Positions 45,331-57,390 of a stretch of DNA of 64,000 bases are shown in pieces. How positions within the stretch are numbered: the stretch's first letter is position 1; the number at the start of each line of letters is the position of its first letter. The stretch spans positions 32,734,014 through 32,798,013 of the forward strand of contig CP141144.1 in NCBI GenBank assembly GCA_035235625.1, given 5' to 3'. The notes below the pieces were generated by a model. That model searched no databases and was not told the DNA's origin. It saw only the letters and a program-made list of their open reading frames with translations. The DNA comes from Saururus chinensis. Taxonomy: Eukaryota > Streptophyta > Magnoliopsida > Piperales > Saururaceae. The position numbers and the translations under genes were made by a program.

Positions 45331-46389
45331 GAGACTTAAGTCACTTTTATGTATAACCATCAAGAGAGAATTCTTAAATATAAGTTGACTTAGTCGTTTA
45401 GATTTTAATGGAGTCTAAGTGATAAAATTAGAGGATCTTTGGCAAGATTTCTATTTTATATTTTAAATAAAATAAAATTTCCATTAAATGTATTTAAGTG
45501 TTTATGAGTCTTTCGTACTTTAATATCTTTAGGTAATGGAATTGTCCTAGTAAGGATTATGAGGAAATGCTACCCACTTTTGATATATAGGTAATGAAAT
45601 CTTTTGATTGTTTTTATATTTTTAGGCAAATCATGTACATAAATTCTACCTATAGAGAGTTGAAAATTGTGAAGATAATCTTTACTCTGAACAAATTTGT
45701 GTCAGTTTGGTTAAGTGATCTTGCAAGATTCAAGATTAAAAGAGATAATAATTAACTACGTTGCTGTCTTCAAAAATTAATTAAAGATTAATGTGTCGAA
45801 AAGAAGTGAATAAAAATCATAATCACATACTAAAGGGGTTGACTAATTAATTGAATGCAAAGTATTAGTAAACATAATCTATGAATGCACTTATATTTAA
45901 GAAATATTTATCAAAACTTCATCAAAAGGAGCTCAAATATGCTTATTTTTATTGTTTAGTTTTGAACTTAAGTTCTAGTTGTCATATTTTTGTTTTATCT
46001 TTCTTGTATTTTCACTGCATTTCAAGGAGATTTCAACAAGTAGGATTCTTAGACAAAGATTTTATCTACCTTATTCTAAAGTTTCATGCGATTTGGTCTT
46101 TTGAATTTTGAAAATTTTCTTATGATTTTTACTTTTCACCGAAATTTGGGAATTTTTCAAAATTGCATCTCTTTTATCAAAGCTTGTTGTAGGTCTAGTT
46201 ATAACTTTTGTAAATTATCTTTTGTAATAATGAGTCAATCTAACACAAAATTTCTTTAGGGTTAATTTTAATTTTAAATTTTTTACTTTTATCATGCATT
46301 TCAAGGATTTTTAAATTGTACGACATTTATTACAATCAAATTCTTTGTTCCTAGTTTATGCATAGTCGTAGGTTGTTTATTTGCAATTT
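45331..46389. other. Unassigned AT-rich stretch
   Basis: I see no motif, terminal repeat or coding pattern. One 76-residue ORF (45881-46111) has low-complexity hydrophobic content and looks like chance. Confidence 0.4.
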
Positions 46390-47334
46390 ATTTAGATGGG
46401 GAGAGCAAAGCAGTAGAAGATTGCTGAGTCTAGGTCAAGGGATCTAGGGGCTTTGAGTTGTGGAGCAGATAGGGTTAGACCTATAATATGTGCGAATAGC
46501 ATAGTGCATGTTCCATTAGAGACTACCATGGGATGGATTATTTCAGCACCGTTTCTACTTTCAGTTAGTCAATCTATCCATGCCTTGTTCGACAAATGTA
46601 TGCAACTATCTACTTGGAGAATAATGATGATTTAGTAGGTGTAGTAGGAGGCATCCAAGCCCAAGTTTCACTTAACAATATTGCCGGCATCATTGGTTGT
46701 GAGTGGAGACCAGCTACCTTAAAATGGTTTTCTAGTTATGATCTTCCAGATGAGAGTGCCATTGATTAGTCTACCTAGATGTCCAAACCTTGATATATCT
46801 TTACTTGCTCACTCCATGCCCCTGAATTACCATATGTTGCACATCATCACTCAATCTGGAGTGCCCGTAAGGAAAGAGTGGATTGCACGATGGCACACAT
46901 ACTTCATATCCTTGCACAACTTGAGATACAACTAGATCTGCCCTATATCATATTCGAGAAGATGATGACATTTCCACATGCCCACATGCATGAGATGTAG
47001 CCCTACCCTTACTTATTGTGTAGGCTTTTTATGTTGGTTCATGTTTGCTTTCCTTGTGGAGAGCCTACTATGGTCAGTATGGGGCCATTGATGTTGCAGT
47101 GATTCAACAGATGCTCTCACACCGCATAGGGTAGGATGGAGATGTTGAGGATCCATGGGCACAAACACATGCACTAACAGTGGCACTAGCACCACAGGAT
47201 GATACTAATAGACATGTTACTATTGCAGAGTTTAGAGCCTTATAGGATGCTATGATGGAGAGTCTTATAGGCATTAGATGCTTCTTCAAAGCCCAACTCC
47301 CACATGTTGATAGTAAGGGGGTGCAATCTGATGA
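46390..47334 (+). pseudogene. Decayed ORF, possibly a retroelement 3' ORF
   Basis: The sequence switches among frames but gives protein-like pieces: GCEWRPATLKWFSS, then RCPNLDISLLAHSMPLNYHM, LHIITQSGVPVRKEW, and finally FRAL followed by DAMMESLIGIRCFFKAQLP and a stop near 47335. Segment order and composition recall the extra 3' ORF of some Athila/Tat-type gypsy elements, but I cannot confirm it. It ends about 75 bp before the F LTR. It could also be an unrelated host-derived pseudogene. Confidence 0.35.
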
Positions 47335-47410
47335 TTGATTTATAAATTTTTATATGTATCACTTTTTTATGTATTACTTTGTTTAATTTTTTTTTTAAGT
47401 TTAGTTTGTG

Positions 47411-50400
47411 TGTAACATTCTAGAATTTTTTACAATTTTTGGTAAGTTTCTATAAATTGTCTATTATTTTCTACTCGTATTTTTGACGGGGAAACTTCGG
47501 GGTGTGTCTCTACTTGCCGCTGAGGGCCCCACTCCATCCCAGGGCCAACCTGTCCAGACTGATATTGCATGAACTTGGTCTGCTTGTAGACCAATGTGGG
47601 CTCTCCCTTAGCCAAGTGACAGCTAGGGCCGAAACTTCTTGCTTGATTCCACCCCTGCACCCTCACTTTTCCATGCACACGACCCAAAATTAGCGGGAAG
47701 GAGTCCCCATTTCCCTATCCTTCCAAGGGGAAGAGCATTGTCGGCCATTTGCCTCGGGCCAGCGAAGGCTTGACAACTATCATGTCCATATCATCCATAG
47801 CAAACTGTGCTTGTTTTACAACTACTCATACAATGGTTTTGTTGTGCATAGTGATTAGAGATGTCACTGCCCTTGTCAGCCACCAACTTCAGGCCTTAGT
47901 GCCTCAACTTTTGTTTGGGTGGCAACCACTAGCGAACCCCTCCTCTTTCATGTTTAACCACCCCAACCCTTAAAAGTCCATCCTTTTTTTGGTGGCCATG
48001 ACAACATGTGTATATGTTGTTCGATAGCTAATTTTGCCTGTGGTGGTTGGATCCTGCTCCCACCGAACTGAGTCGTATCGGGATGCACCGACAATCTATG
48101 CTCTCCTGTGGTTGCCCTTTTACCACTTGCACTTGTGGTCATGTGTATAATTTAGGTTAAAGGCACTGCTTTGTGGCATTTGATGATTGACCAACACCAC
48201 CACTAGTCAAATATGACCATCAAAGACCTCCTCTGCCTCTTTGATGTCTGTCAGTAAGCAACCAAACCCTCCACCCATTTGTAAGGATTCAACTTTGCAA
48301 AATCATTGCCAATAGGTGTGGTCTGTAGGGATTTTAGCACCTTGTGGCAGGCAAAGTGTTTTTAGATGTTGGTCAACATCTAGTTAAGCATCCCCATTTT
48401 TTGATTGCTTTTGCCATTTCTAGTGGCATGATCCTGTGCCCAGCTGCCCTAAGTGCCGAATCTTCAGCTTCGAGTGAAATTAGCACAACCTTGTTGAGAT
48501 TAATTTTGGCATCTTCTAAAATCCTCGCTACAATAGCTCTCTCAATGCAATATTTTTGGCTGCCTATTTTGCCATCGATGCTGCCACCATCATGTGCCCA
48601 CCATCAAACTCTCATGGATTACGAGGTAGGAGACCTTGAACTTGTAATTTCTTGATAGCATGCTTTGATTGTGTAGTACCTTGTTAGGAGTTTGTAACTT
48701 ATGCTTTGTATGATAAATGCTGGTTAAATGAGCATGTTTTATGCATGTGAATTATGTGTATGCTCATGAAGACTAAGGGGATGATTGTAAGTAGTTGATG
48801 AATTATATGTATATGATTAGTGCATGTGATAAACCTATTGATGGGCATGAGTATGTGCATTTGATTGTAAGTTTGTTGAAGGGGTATTTGATGGATTATG
48901 ATGTGGAAACTGCAACAATATGCGAGGTGTGGGAAGACGTAAGATCGACGGGTGAAGGTTGGACTTGATGAGAATGGAGGATCAGTTTGGATTGAGTCGG
49001 GTGGTACGTTGGAGCAATGACCAAGAGTCCTAAGGGATCTAGGGATATGGAATACTCAAGCTTCATAGCATCTTTAGGGGATTGTCAGTTAGTGAGTGTG
49101 GACAGCATAATTGTACAAGCATAATGTACGTAATATAAATTGAAAAAAAAAAGAACAATAAGTAAGGAATTAGTAATGGTTTGATGACTAAATTTATGTA
49201 TGAAGGGTTTCATTTAGGAATTTGAGTAAGATGATTTGGTTCTAAGTCGAAATGTGTGATATGTAAGGCAAATGAAAGAACAAAATTCAAAAAATGTAAA
49301 AACAATTTTTATAAATTAAACCATCTTACAACAAATCAACATTCTCAGGCATGACCTAAAGCGAAAGCATAAAAATGGAACCTGCCATGGCCATGGGCTT
49401 TAAAAACAAATACCTTCAAAGCATCTCTAAGTACAAGTTCTATAATAGTTTGAAAAGTAAATCGAACATATATACACAAGTCTAGTAAAATAACACATTA
49501 ACTCTCACCTTAATCAATACATGAGATTGTGGAACTAAAATCTACATAGCCTCACTACGAGTCATCTGAAGTCCAAAATAGAGGAAGAATGCTCCACCAC
49601 AGATAGTCCAATCCAAGAAGGTATTGATCGACCTACAAAATCGTCCAGACAAATGGGCTAAAAATACGATAAGTGAGTATTTTCATACTTAGTAGGAAAA
49701 TACCTTGTAGCATAAACAAATCAATGAACTTTGTAAGTTCATAATAGATGCATTCATGCAAACACACATGAAGTAAGAAAGATATAAAATGTTAATAGGG
49801 TCTTATACATAAATCATCATACCAACTGAACTTACACTTACTCTTATGACAAAATCTTGAACCTACACTCTAAATCAAAGTCTTATCAACTTACTCATAT
49901 AATCATACACTTACACTTGCAAGATACACATACACATATGACCTTAATCATATAAACTTACTTGTACGACCTTACTCGTCCAATCTTACTCTTACTCAAA
50001 AATGTACTCTTACCAGCTTCTTTAGAAGCACACACACTTACTCTGAGTCTTACACATACTGCATACTCAAAATTTGATACATAAAACTTACTCTTACTGT
50101 TGTACACATACTACTGACAACTGAAGCTCATTACAATTAATAAGCTCCATCGTCAGAAAGGAAGAGAATGCCACTAGGGCATCAACATAACCTTTAGGGA
50201 GCAACTAGATGCCATGGACTTTTCTGAAGGCAAAACACACCTATGCTCATGGGGCACAGGATCAAACAAGTAGGAACAGGTCCATGATACTACTTACCTG
50301 AGTGTGCAAATGCCCACTCACTAGGGCCATACAGTGCTAACAAGGGCAAAAATTATACAGTACCACTCTTGGGCAGCAATCTTACAGTGGCACTTTTGGG

Positions 50401-53400
50401 TAGAACATACAATGCCATATGTAGGTAGAGAAGCATACAAAGCCCACAAAGGGTGGAAACGTACAGCACTATCAGTAGAGCATCAAACGTCTGGGCCAAA
50501 ATACAATGCCATGATCAATCCCGTAGGATAAAACCATAGCTAGACTAGGAAGGACGCTCAATCAAGTACTTATCGACTAGCTCAAACATGGAACTTAATC
50601 CGTTGGAACCCCCAGTCTTAACTCAGAATGTTATTAAATTAGGGTTACTTACAATTCAAGTTCATATTAATGCAACTTATGAATATATAATTATGCTTGA
50701 TACTACTTCTATCTTATATTCTTCTGCCAATAAAGCTAGGATTGAACTGGTTCTTAAGCTCTAATCCACGAAGGTAGCATTCTTTACTTTGCTCATCCCT
50801 CATACACTTACAATCTTACAATTCTTTGCATAGCCTTACTTGTCAAAATTGAATTCCGTACTAACACTCTTACCATCATATACTTACGGCCTTACATCTT
50901 ACACCATCAGCCTTAAAACCAAATTGTCCTTCTTGAACTCCTCAAATGAAACCCTTAGACCTAAGTCGCGTCATCAAACCCTTACTAATTCCTTACTCAT
51001 TATTTTTCTATTGCAATTAATATTACGTACATTATGTGTGTACAATTATATTGTCCACTCTTACTAATTCACAATCTCCAAAGAAGCTCGGAAACTTAAG
51101 TCTTCTAAATTTTTGCATCCCCTAAGTCTCTTGCTCATAGCTCGAATGTACCCTCCGATTCAATCCAAATCAATCCTCCAGTCTCAAAAAGTCTAACCTT
51201 CTCCCGTCATTCATAAGACTTCCCTCGCTCAACATACAGTTGTAATTTCCACATCATAATCTTTGAAATACCATTTTGACACACTTACAATAAAATGCCC
51301 ATACTCGTGCCCATCGACCACACACTACCAGCCCACAAACAAAGATCTATCACACATTATGATCACATACATATAATTCATAACAACTTACTATCATACC
51401 CTTAGTCTTCACTAACATACGCATAATTCACATACATAACACATGCTCATTTAGTCAACATTTATCATGCAAAGCATTATGTTATAAACTCCTAGCATGC
51501 TACTACACAATCAAAACATGCTATTATGAAATTACGAGTTCAAGGTCCCCTACATCATAATCCAAGTGAGTTTGATGGTGAGCATACTACAGTGGCAGCA
51601 TTGAGAGTGAAATCGCCGGCCAAAAGCATTGCACTGAGAGAGAGATGCTGGAATTAATCTCGGTAAGGTTAGGATAATTCCACTCAATGAAAAAAATTGG
51701 GAGCACTAAGGCTGCTGGGCACAACGTCATGCCACTAGAAATGGTAACAACGACCATAGAATGGGGGGTGACTAATTGGAGGTCATCCAACTACTAAAAA
51801 TGCTTTGTTGGCAACAAGACGTTAAAATTGACCTCGGACCACATCCAGCGTCAATGATTTTGCATTGTCGAAGCCTCAAAACATGGCGGAGTACTTGATA
51901 GAATACTCATAGACATAGGAGATATGAAAAAGGGCTTTAGTGGCCATATTGCCTAGTGGTGGTGTCATTTACTCATCATACCCCGCAAAGGTGGTGCGCT
52001 TAATGTAGACTGCATGCACAACACAAGCATTAGCAGTAAAAGGGGAACCCTAGGGGAGGATAGGTTATCAGTGTGTCCCGAAGTGGCTCAAGCTGGTGAA
52101 AGTCAGATCCAACTACTCATGGGAGGGACTAGTTGTCGAACAACATACGCATGTGTCGTAATGGCCAAACCCTAAAAGGGTGGTTTCTCATGGAAGAGGT
52201 AGCATTCTCCAATGGCCATTCCCCGAGCACAAGTTGAGGCACTAAAGCACGGTGTAGATGGCAAACAAAGGTGGTGACATTTCTAATCACTACGCACAAC
52301 CAAATTATTATACGGGTGGTCATGCATCAAGCACAGATTATAGTGGAAGATACGGCCACGATAGTGGTTGACCCTTCGATAGCCTAAGGCTAATGGCTGA
52401 CAATGATATTTCCCCTTAGAAGAATTGGGATTCGGTGACTCTTTGCTTGAAAGTTTTGGGCCATGCGTAATAGAAAGTGGGGGTACTGCCGAAGTGGAAT
52501 TGGGCTAGAAGTGTTGGTCCTTGTTGTGACTGGGCCGGGGCAGAGCCCACGTCGGTCAGACTTGCGACTCAAGTGCGTGCAATATCTTGCACCATAAGTT
52601 GACTTGGGTTGGAGTGGGGCCCATTAGCAATAGTCAGAGATATGCCAAAGAGTTTAGGGATGTCTGGTGTCTGCAGAAGACGTTCATCGGAGGCTGGGAA
52701 CAGCAGCCCCTTGCCATTATTGGGTCAAGCCGGCATCCGCTAGCCAACACCAGGCAGAAAAATAGCCAGTCAGAGAAATAAAGAGACACGATTGAAATGG
52801 GGCGACAAGGTGCATAGTTTAGGCGGGAGACATGCATCGCTGGGCCACAAACGACCAGATGGGGTGAGGGCCGAACATGGGAGATGGCAGTGACCTAGTA
52901 GTGGCCAGATCATGGTGAGCCAACTGGATATTGACCCGAGTCATCTTACGTCTGGCAGCAGAAAATGAATGCCACCAGTGAAAAAGGGGAAAACTTTACT
53001 TTGAAGTAGGTCGACCAATTGAACGAATCGGTACCAATCGGGGCAAGGGAGGCAAGACCTCGGCACCTTACCATCATCGTCTTGAGGCGACAATCCATAG
53101 CGGATCAGTGGGTGGTGGCTGGCACTGAAAACAAATGATTGAATATCCCAGGAGAAATTTTGTCTAGACCGGAATTGGGCAGAGATGGGGGTCAGGAAGG
53201 AAGCAGCAATTCAGGCTAGGGCGGTAGCCTTGCTATCCCCGAGCCGAGAGAGAGAGCTAGAGACCCATTAGTAGTAGCTGGCAAACAACAGCCTTCCTGG
53301 ATGTCATCAGCCAAACGTCATTCAAGCCTGGGCGAAGCCGTGGCAATGGGTTGGAGGCCATGTAATCAGTGGCTACAGATGGGGAAAAAATTCAAAAGGG

Positions 53401-55187
53401 GGCAGCTGCCCAAAAACAGGAAAAAGGGAGGAAGAGCAGTAGCCGGCTGGCAGGCCAGGCTAAGGTGCCGATGGCGGCGTATCTAGGATAGGGCTAGTCA
53501 GCGGCCAATGGTGGCACCACGTCCGGCTTCACAAAAGGATTGGGTAGTGCCCTTCCAATATTCTACCCGTGGTTGGGCACTCTATTCCGATCCACTGTCT
53601 TTTCTTCTTTTTCTTCATTTCTATTCTCCCTCGTGTCTCCCTTTTCTTGTTTTTGCAGTGAACATTTCTGTGGCACGTCGAAGCCCATGACCTACGACTA
53701 AACACCACTCCATACTCTTATGGTTACGAATATTGAGATCAATTACACATACGGATATGCCAAAGTGTGAAATTTATTCATCTAAAATATGAGCAAAAAA
53801 TAGCAAAACATTATAGAAAAAATACAGAGAAATTGCAATGAAATGTAGAAAAAATGTAGAAAAATCAAGGATTTTATAGGCTATGCAGAGATCCGTAAGA
53901 CTATAAGGGTAAGGGTGGGTGATGAGCTAAGCGAAGTATGTTACCTTAGTGGATTGGAGCTTTGTTGGATGAAGAATGTAACATGGAAGTAGTTTCGAGC
54001 ATAAGTTACCTAATATGAACTTGAATGGTAAGTAAGCCTAATTTGATAACGTTGTGATTTGAGACTAGAGGTTTTGACGGATTAAGTTTCATTTTTTAGC
54101 CTGTCGATAAGTAATCGGCTAAGCATCCTTCCTGGTCTAGCCATGGAGTTATCTTGTGGGATTTAGTCTTGGTGTTGTATTTCAGCCCAAACATTTGATG
54201 ATCTATTGAGAGCATTGTAAGTTTTTTCCCTTTGTGGGCATTGAATGTCTTTCGACCTATAGATGGCACAACATGTTCTGCCCATGAGTGGCGCTATAAG
54301 ATTCTTTCCCAAGAGTGGCACCATATGTTTTACACCTTTAGTTGGCACTTTATGGCCCCAGAGAGTGGGCATTTGTGCACGCAAGTATGTAGTATCGTGG
54401 ACCTGCACTTACCTATTTGATCTTGTGCCCCATGAGTATAGGTTTGTCTTACCTTCGAAAAAGCCCATGCCGTCTAGTTGCTCCCCAAAGATTAAGGTGA
54501 CACCCATGTGGCATTCCCTTCCTTTTCGACACTAGAGCTTATTAATTGTAATGAGATTTAGTTGTCGATAGTAAGTTATATGTATCAGATTTTGACTAAG
54601 CGGTATGTGTAAGATTCAGAGTAAGTATAAGTGTGAGCTTCTAAGGAAGATGGTAAGAGTAAGCTTATGAGTAAGAGTAAGATTGTACGAATAAGGTTGT
54701 ACGAGTAAGTTCGTACAAGTATTTGTATGTTATATGTGTAAGTGTACGATTATATGAGTAAGTTGGTAAGACTTTGATTTAGAGTGTAAGTGTAAGAGTA
54801 TGCCATAAGTGTAAGTGTAAGTTCAGTTAGGGCCATGACTTGTGTGTGAGACCCTATTCATGTTTCATATATTTCTTGCTTCATGTGTAGTTGCATGAAT
54901 GCATCTATGTATGAACTTACAAAGTTAATTGATTTATTTTCCCTACTCGCTATGAAAATACTCATACGTATTTTTAGCTCCTTGGTCGAGAGGCTTTTAC
55001 AGGCTGATCGATATCTTTTTTTTGGAATGGACTCGAGAATGTTGATTTAGTTATACGATGGATTAACTTATAAAACTCGTTTTCACATATTTTAAATTTT
55101 GTGGCTTCCTTTGATTTAGATATGTATTTTTTAAAAAAAAATAGTAAGTTTTTAAAGTAAACATATGGAACAACCATAGGCATGACA
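47411..55187 (+). repeat. 5' LTR of the F element (two parts)
   Basis: Parts are 47411-49271 and about 53879-55187. Both match, in order, the reverse complement of the nested LTR (for example 48880-49270 against 50880-51290, and 53879-54080 against 50600-50830). About 57 bp seem to be missing at the split, bounded by the word taaggc. ORFs within have no family motif. Confidence 0.75.
49272..53878 (-). mobile_element. Inverted F-family LTR nested in the F 5' LTR
   Basis: The minus-strand start near 53878 aligns with TGTAACATTC of the F LTR; 53690-53800 inverted matches 57150-57250 closely (including the word tagtcgtaggtcatggg). The left end matches the inverted end of the F LTR but stops short of its TGTCATGCC terminus, so that edge may be truncated. 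No clear 5-bp TSD. At about 4.6 kb it is longer than the two host pieces together, so it contains extra sequence around 51.5-53.5 kb. No genes recognised. Confidence 0.65.
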
Positions 55188-55188
55188 A

Positions 55189-55202
55189 TTGGTATCAGAT
55201 CC
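55189..55202 (+). other. Primer-binding site, F element
   Basis: TTGGTATCAGATCC lies one base after the LTR end CATGACA; initiator tRNA-Met type (TGGTATCAGAGC) with one change in the core. Confidence 0.85.
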
Positions 55203-57057
55203 TAGGCAATCTGACTACAAGTTCATAATAGTCACAAGTCTAGAGTCATGGCATGTAAGAGTAAGTCAGGGCATGGTTGGAGGGAATCTAGGTGAAGATT
55301 TTTCCTTTGATTCTGCTTCTTTCTTCAAATCAGTAGAGTCAAGTTGGAGTTGAGTAACTAGGTAGTGTTTTGGAGTGTTTACTCTCACTTTCAATGCCTG
55401 TAGAGAACCGAAGGTAGTCACCGAGGGATTTGATAATATAAAGTAGTTGTTGAGGTTTTGTATATTCTTGATGATCGGAGTGTGGTTAAGGCTACCTACG
55501 CTCTAACAGAGGATAAAGGCAATGGTAAAAATCTATCAAAGATACCAATTTTATAATCAGTCAGTCTTTGACTGAAAAGCAGTTGTGAAGGTTCTTTGGG
55601 GAATATGTTTTTTGTTTACCTTCATTGTTGGAAGGGTTGAAGTTTTCTTTTGTTGTTTGCAAGGTAGAGGGTAAGGAATAAAATTTGAAATCTGCTTCAT
55701 TTCCTTTTGTTGATTTGTGAATATTAAGCAATTTCTAGAAGAGTTCCAAGCCTCCTTAATGGTAAATGGTTTGGAGTTAATTGTTTCGGCACTTGACGGT
55801 GTTGTGGTCATCATCTTACAAGTTCCAGGAAGAAGGTGTTGGGTTGTTTTTTTTCGGTGTTTGGTTGGTCGCACAATAAGCTGTTGTAGGCCTCTATATG
55901 AAACAACGAATGTTTTAAGTGCCCTAATGGTTAGAGTGATTGTATCTAGGGTATTCTAAAAAAATCAACTGTCAAGGCAAGGTAATGCGCTGTTGAAGGT
56001 TGCAGAGCCCTTTTGTGAGTTTGTTTGAAAAGCCTTTCTAGGATTCAATTAGAGTACCTGAGCATTGTTAGGGATATTCTCAACATGTTCCCTGATAACT
56101 TATTAAGGTTTCCGCTTGAGAAAGAGAGGTGGAGTTCATTTTGGTAGTTAGTGCCTAGTGCACTCCCTATTTACATGGCATCATGGAGAATGATCTATTA
56201 GAATGGATTGAACAAAAGGGAGTTGGCAGAACTTATGGTGAAAAGTTGCACTTGACCGAGCACATCTCCTAGTGGAGTATGTAGGTTTGTCTGCAAAGAG
56301 ACTCCTTGCGGTCATGCATTAACTATGAAATGTTGAACCGGGTGACTTTCAAGAATAAATTTTGCCCAGGCATGATGACCTTTATCATAAGTAGCGGCTA
56401 GTCAAGCATTTTTTAGGAATAACTTGAGCTCCAATTATGATTGGTCTAGGGTTTCAGACAAGGATGTTTCTAAGACAATGTCACCGACTCGGTTGCATGA
56501 TTACAAGCTTTGGAAAAGGTCATTGTGGATGGGTTGATGAAGTTTGTTGTTGACCATTCTATCCTTTTGTCGATCGCGTTTAGGAAATAAGGATTCTAGC
56601 AGCAGAGAACTTGACATGTGGTTGTGCTTTTGATTAAAAGTGCTCTTTGGACCATCATTTTCCGTTTAATAGTTTGATTATTATAACAGCTCATTTCAGT
56701 AGTGGAATGACCCTGTGAGCCTTTTGTGAAAGATATTGTTATCTTCGTCTTATTTGGGAGAACTAGGTGAGCGTTGAATGCTCCAATCTAAATTTGTTTG
56801 CACTCTGATGGAGCTTCTTCTTAACATAAGAGTTGAGAAGTGCTTGGATTAGACCTTAGTAGACAAAAGGAGGTTTTGAAGACGTAGACCATTCATGTGG
56901 TGGAGATTTTGTGGTGATTTAAGTTCTCTTGTAATGGTGATGAGGCATGTTCTTCCGAATTTGAGAGAGTTATATCCCAAGGTGTTTCTTATTTCAATTG
57001 TATGTTGGAAGTTGATTATAAAATTTGAAGGATGGAATTTTTCTATGTGGGAAAGAA
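55203..57057 (+). pseudogene. Decayed gag-pol remnant of the F element with RT traces
   Basis: This is heavily mutated. Recognisable RT pieces lie at about 56060-56380: NMFPDNLLRFPLE (equivalent to the VFPDELPGLPP entry), then in another frame CINYEMLNRVTFKNKF, the CIDYRALNKVTVKNKYP motif of gypsy RT. The catalytic DD box, RNase H and integrase were not recovered; bases 56400-57050 are too decayed to assign. The length shows large internal deletions. The piece next to the 3' LTR ends gggaaagaa, a possible polypurine tract. Confidence 0.55.
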
Positions 57058-57390
57058 TGTAACATTCCTGAATTTTTTGCAATGTTTGGTAACTTTCTCT
57101 AAATTTTATGTTATTTTCTACTCGTATTTTTGACAGGGAAATCTAACACTTTGGCGTATCTGTTATTGTAATTGACCTTGATATTTGTACCCATAGAGTT
57201 AGGAGTGGTATTTAGTCGTAGGTCATGGGCCTCAACGAACCACAGAGACTTTCGGTGAAAAAACAGGAAGGAAAAAGGAAGTCATGTGAAGGAGAGAGAA
57301 ACAGAAGAAAGGAAAAGAAGAAAAAAAAGATAATAATAATAATAATAAAATTAGATCGGGCAAGCTTGAGCATGCCTGACAGTGGGCAGA
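57058..57390 (+). repeat. 3' LTR fragment of the F element
   Basis: It starts TGTAACATTCC and matches the first 330 bp of the inverted F LTR (53878 downward). Near its right end are a GA-rich run and a short TAA microsatellite (about 57330-57350). The rest of the LTR is missing. Confidence 0.75.

Larger units (their letters stand above)
47411..57390 (+). mobile_element. Family F gypsy element with its 5' LTR split by an inverted F LTR
   Basis: The 5' LTR runs from 47411 (TGTAACATTC) to 55187 (CATGACA), interrupted at about 49272-53878. A primer-binding site, then a short decayed internal region with RT traces, and a 3' LTR starting at 57058 (TGTAACATTCC) follow. The 3' LTR is truncated near 57390. 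Because the right end is lost, no TSD can be tested. Internal length (about 1.87 kb) is far below an autonomous element. Confidence 0.8.

Noticed and set aside
47502..48655. Several short plus ORFs (47502-47693, 47749-47973, 48344-48655)
   Set aside because: They lie in the F LTR, are not kept in the inverted F LTR copy, and have no domain pattern.
53301..53690. Basic ORFs in a GC-richer part of the inverted F LTR
   Set aside because: No start context, no homolog pattern, and not open in the matching host LTR.
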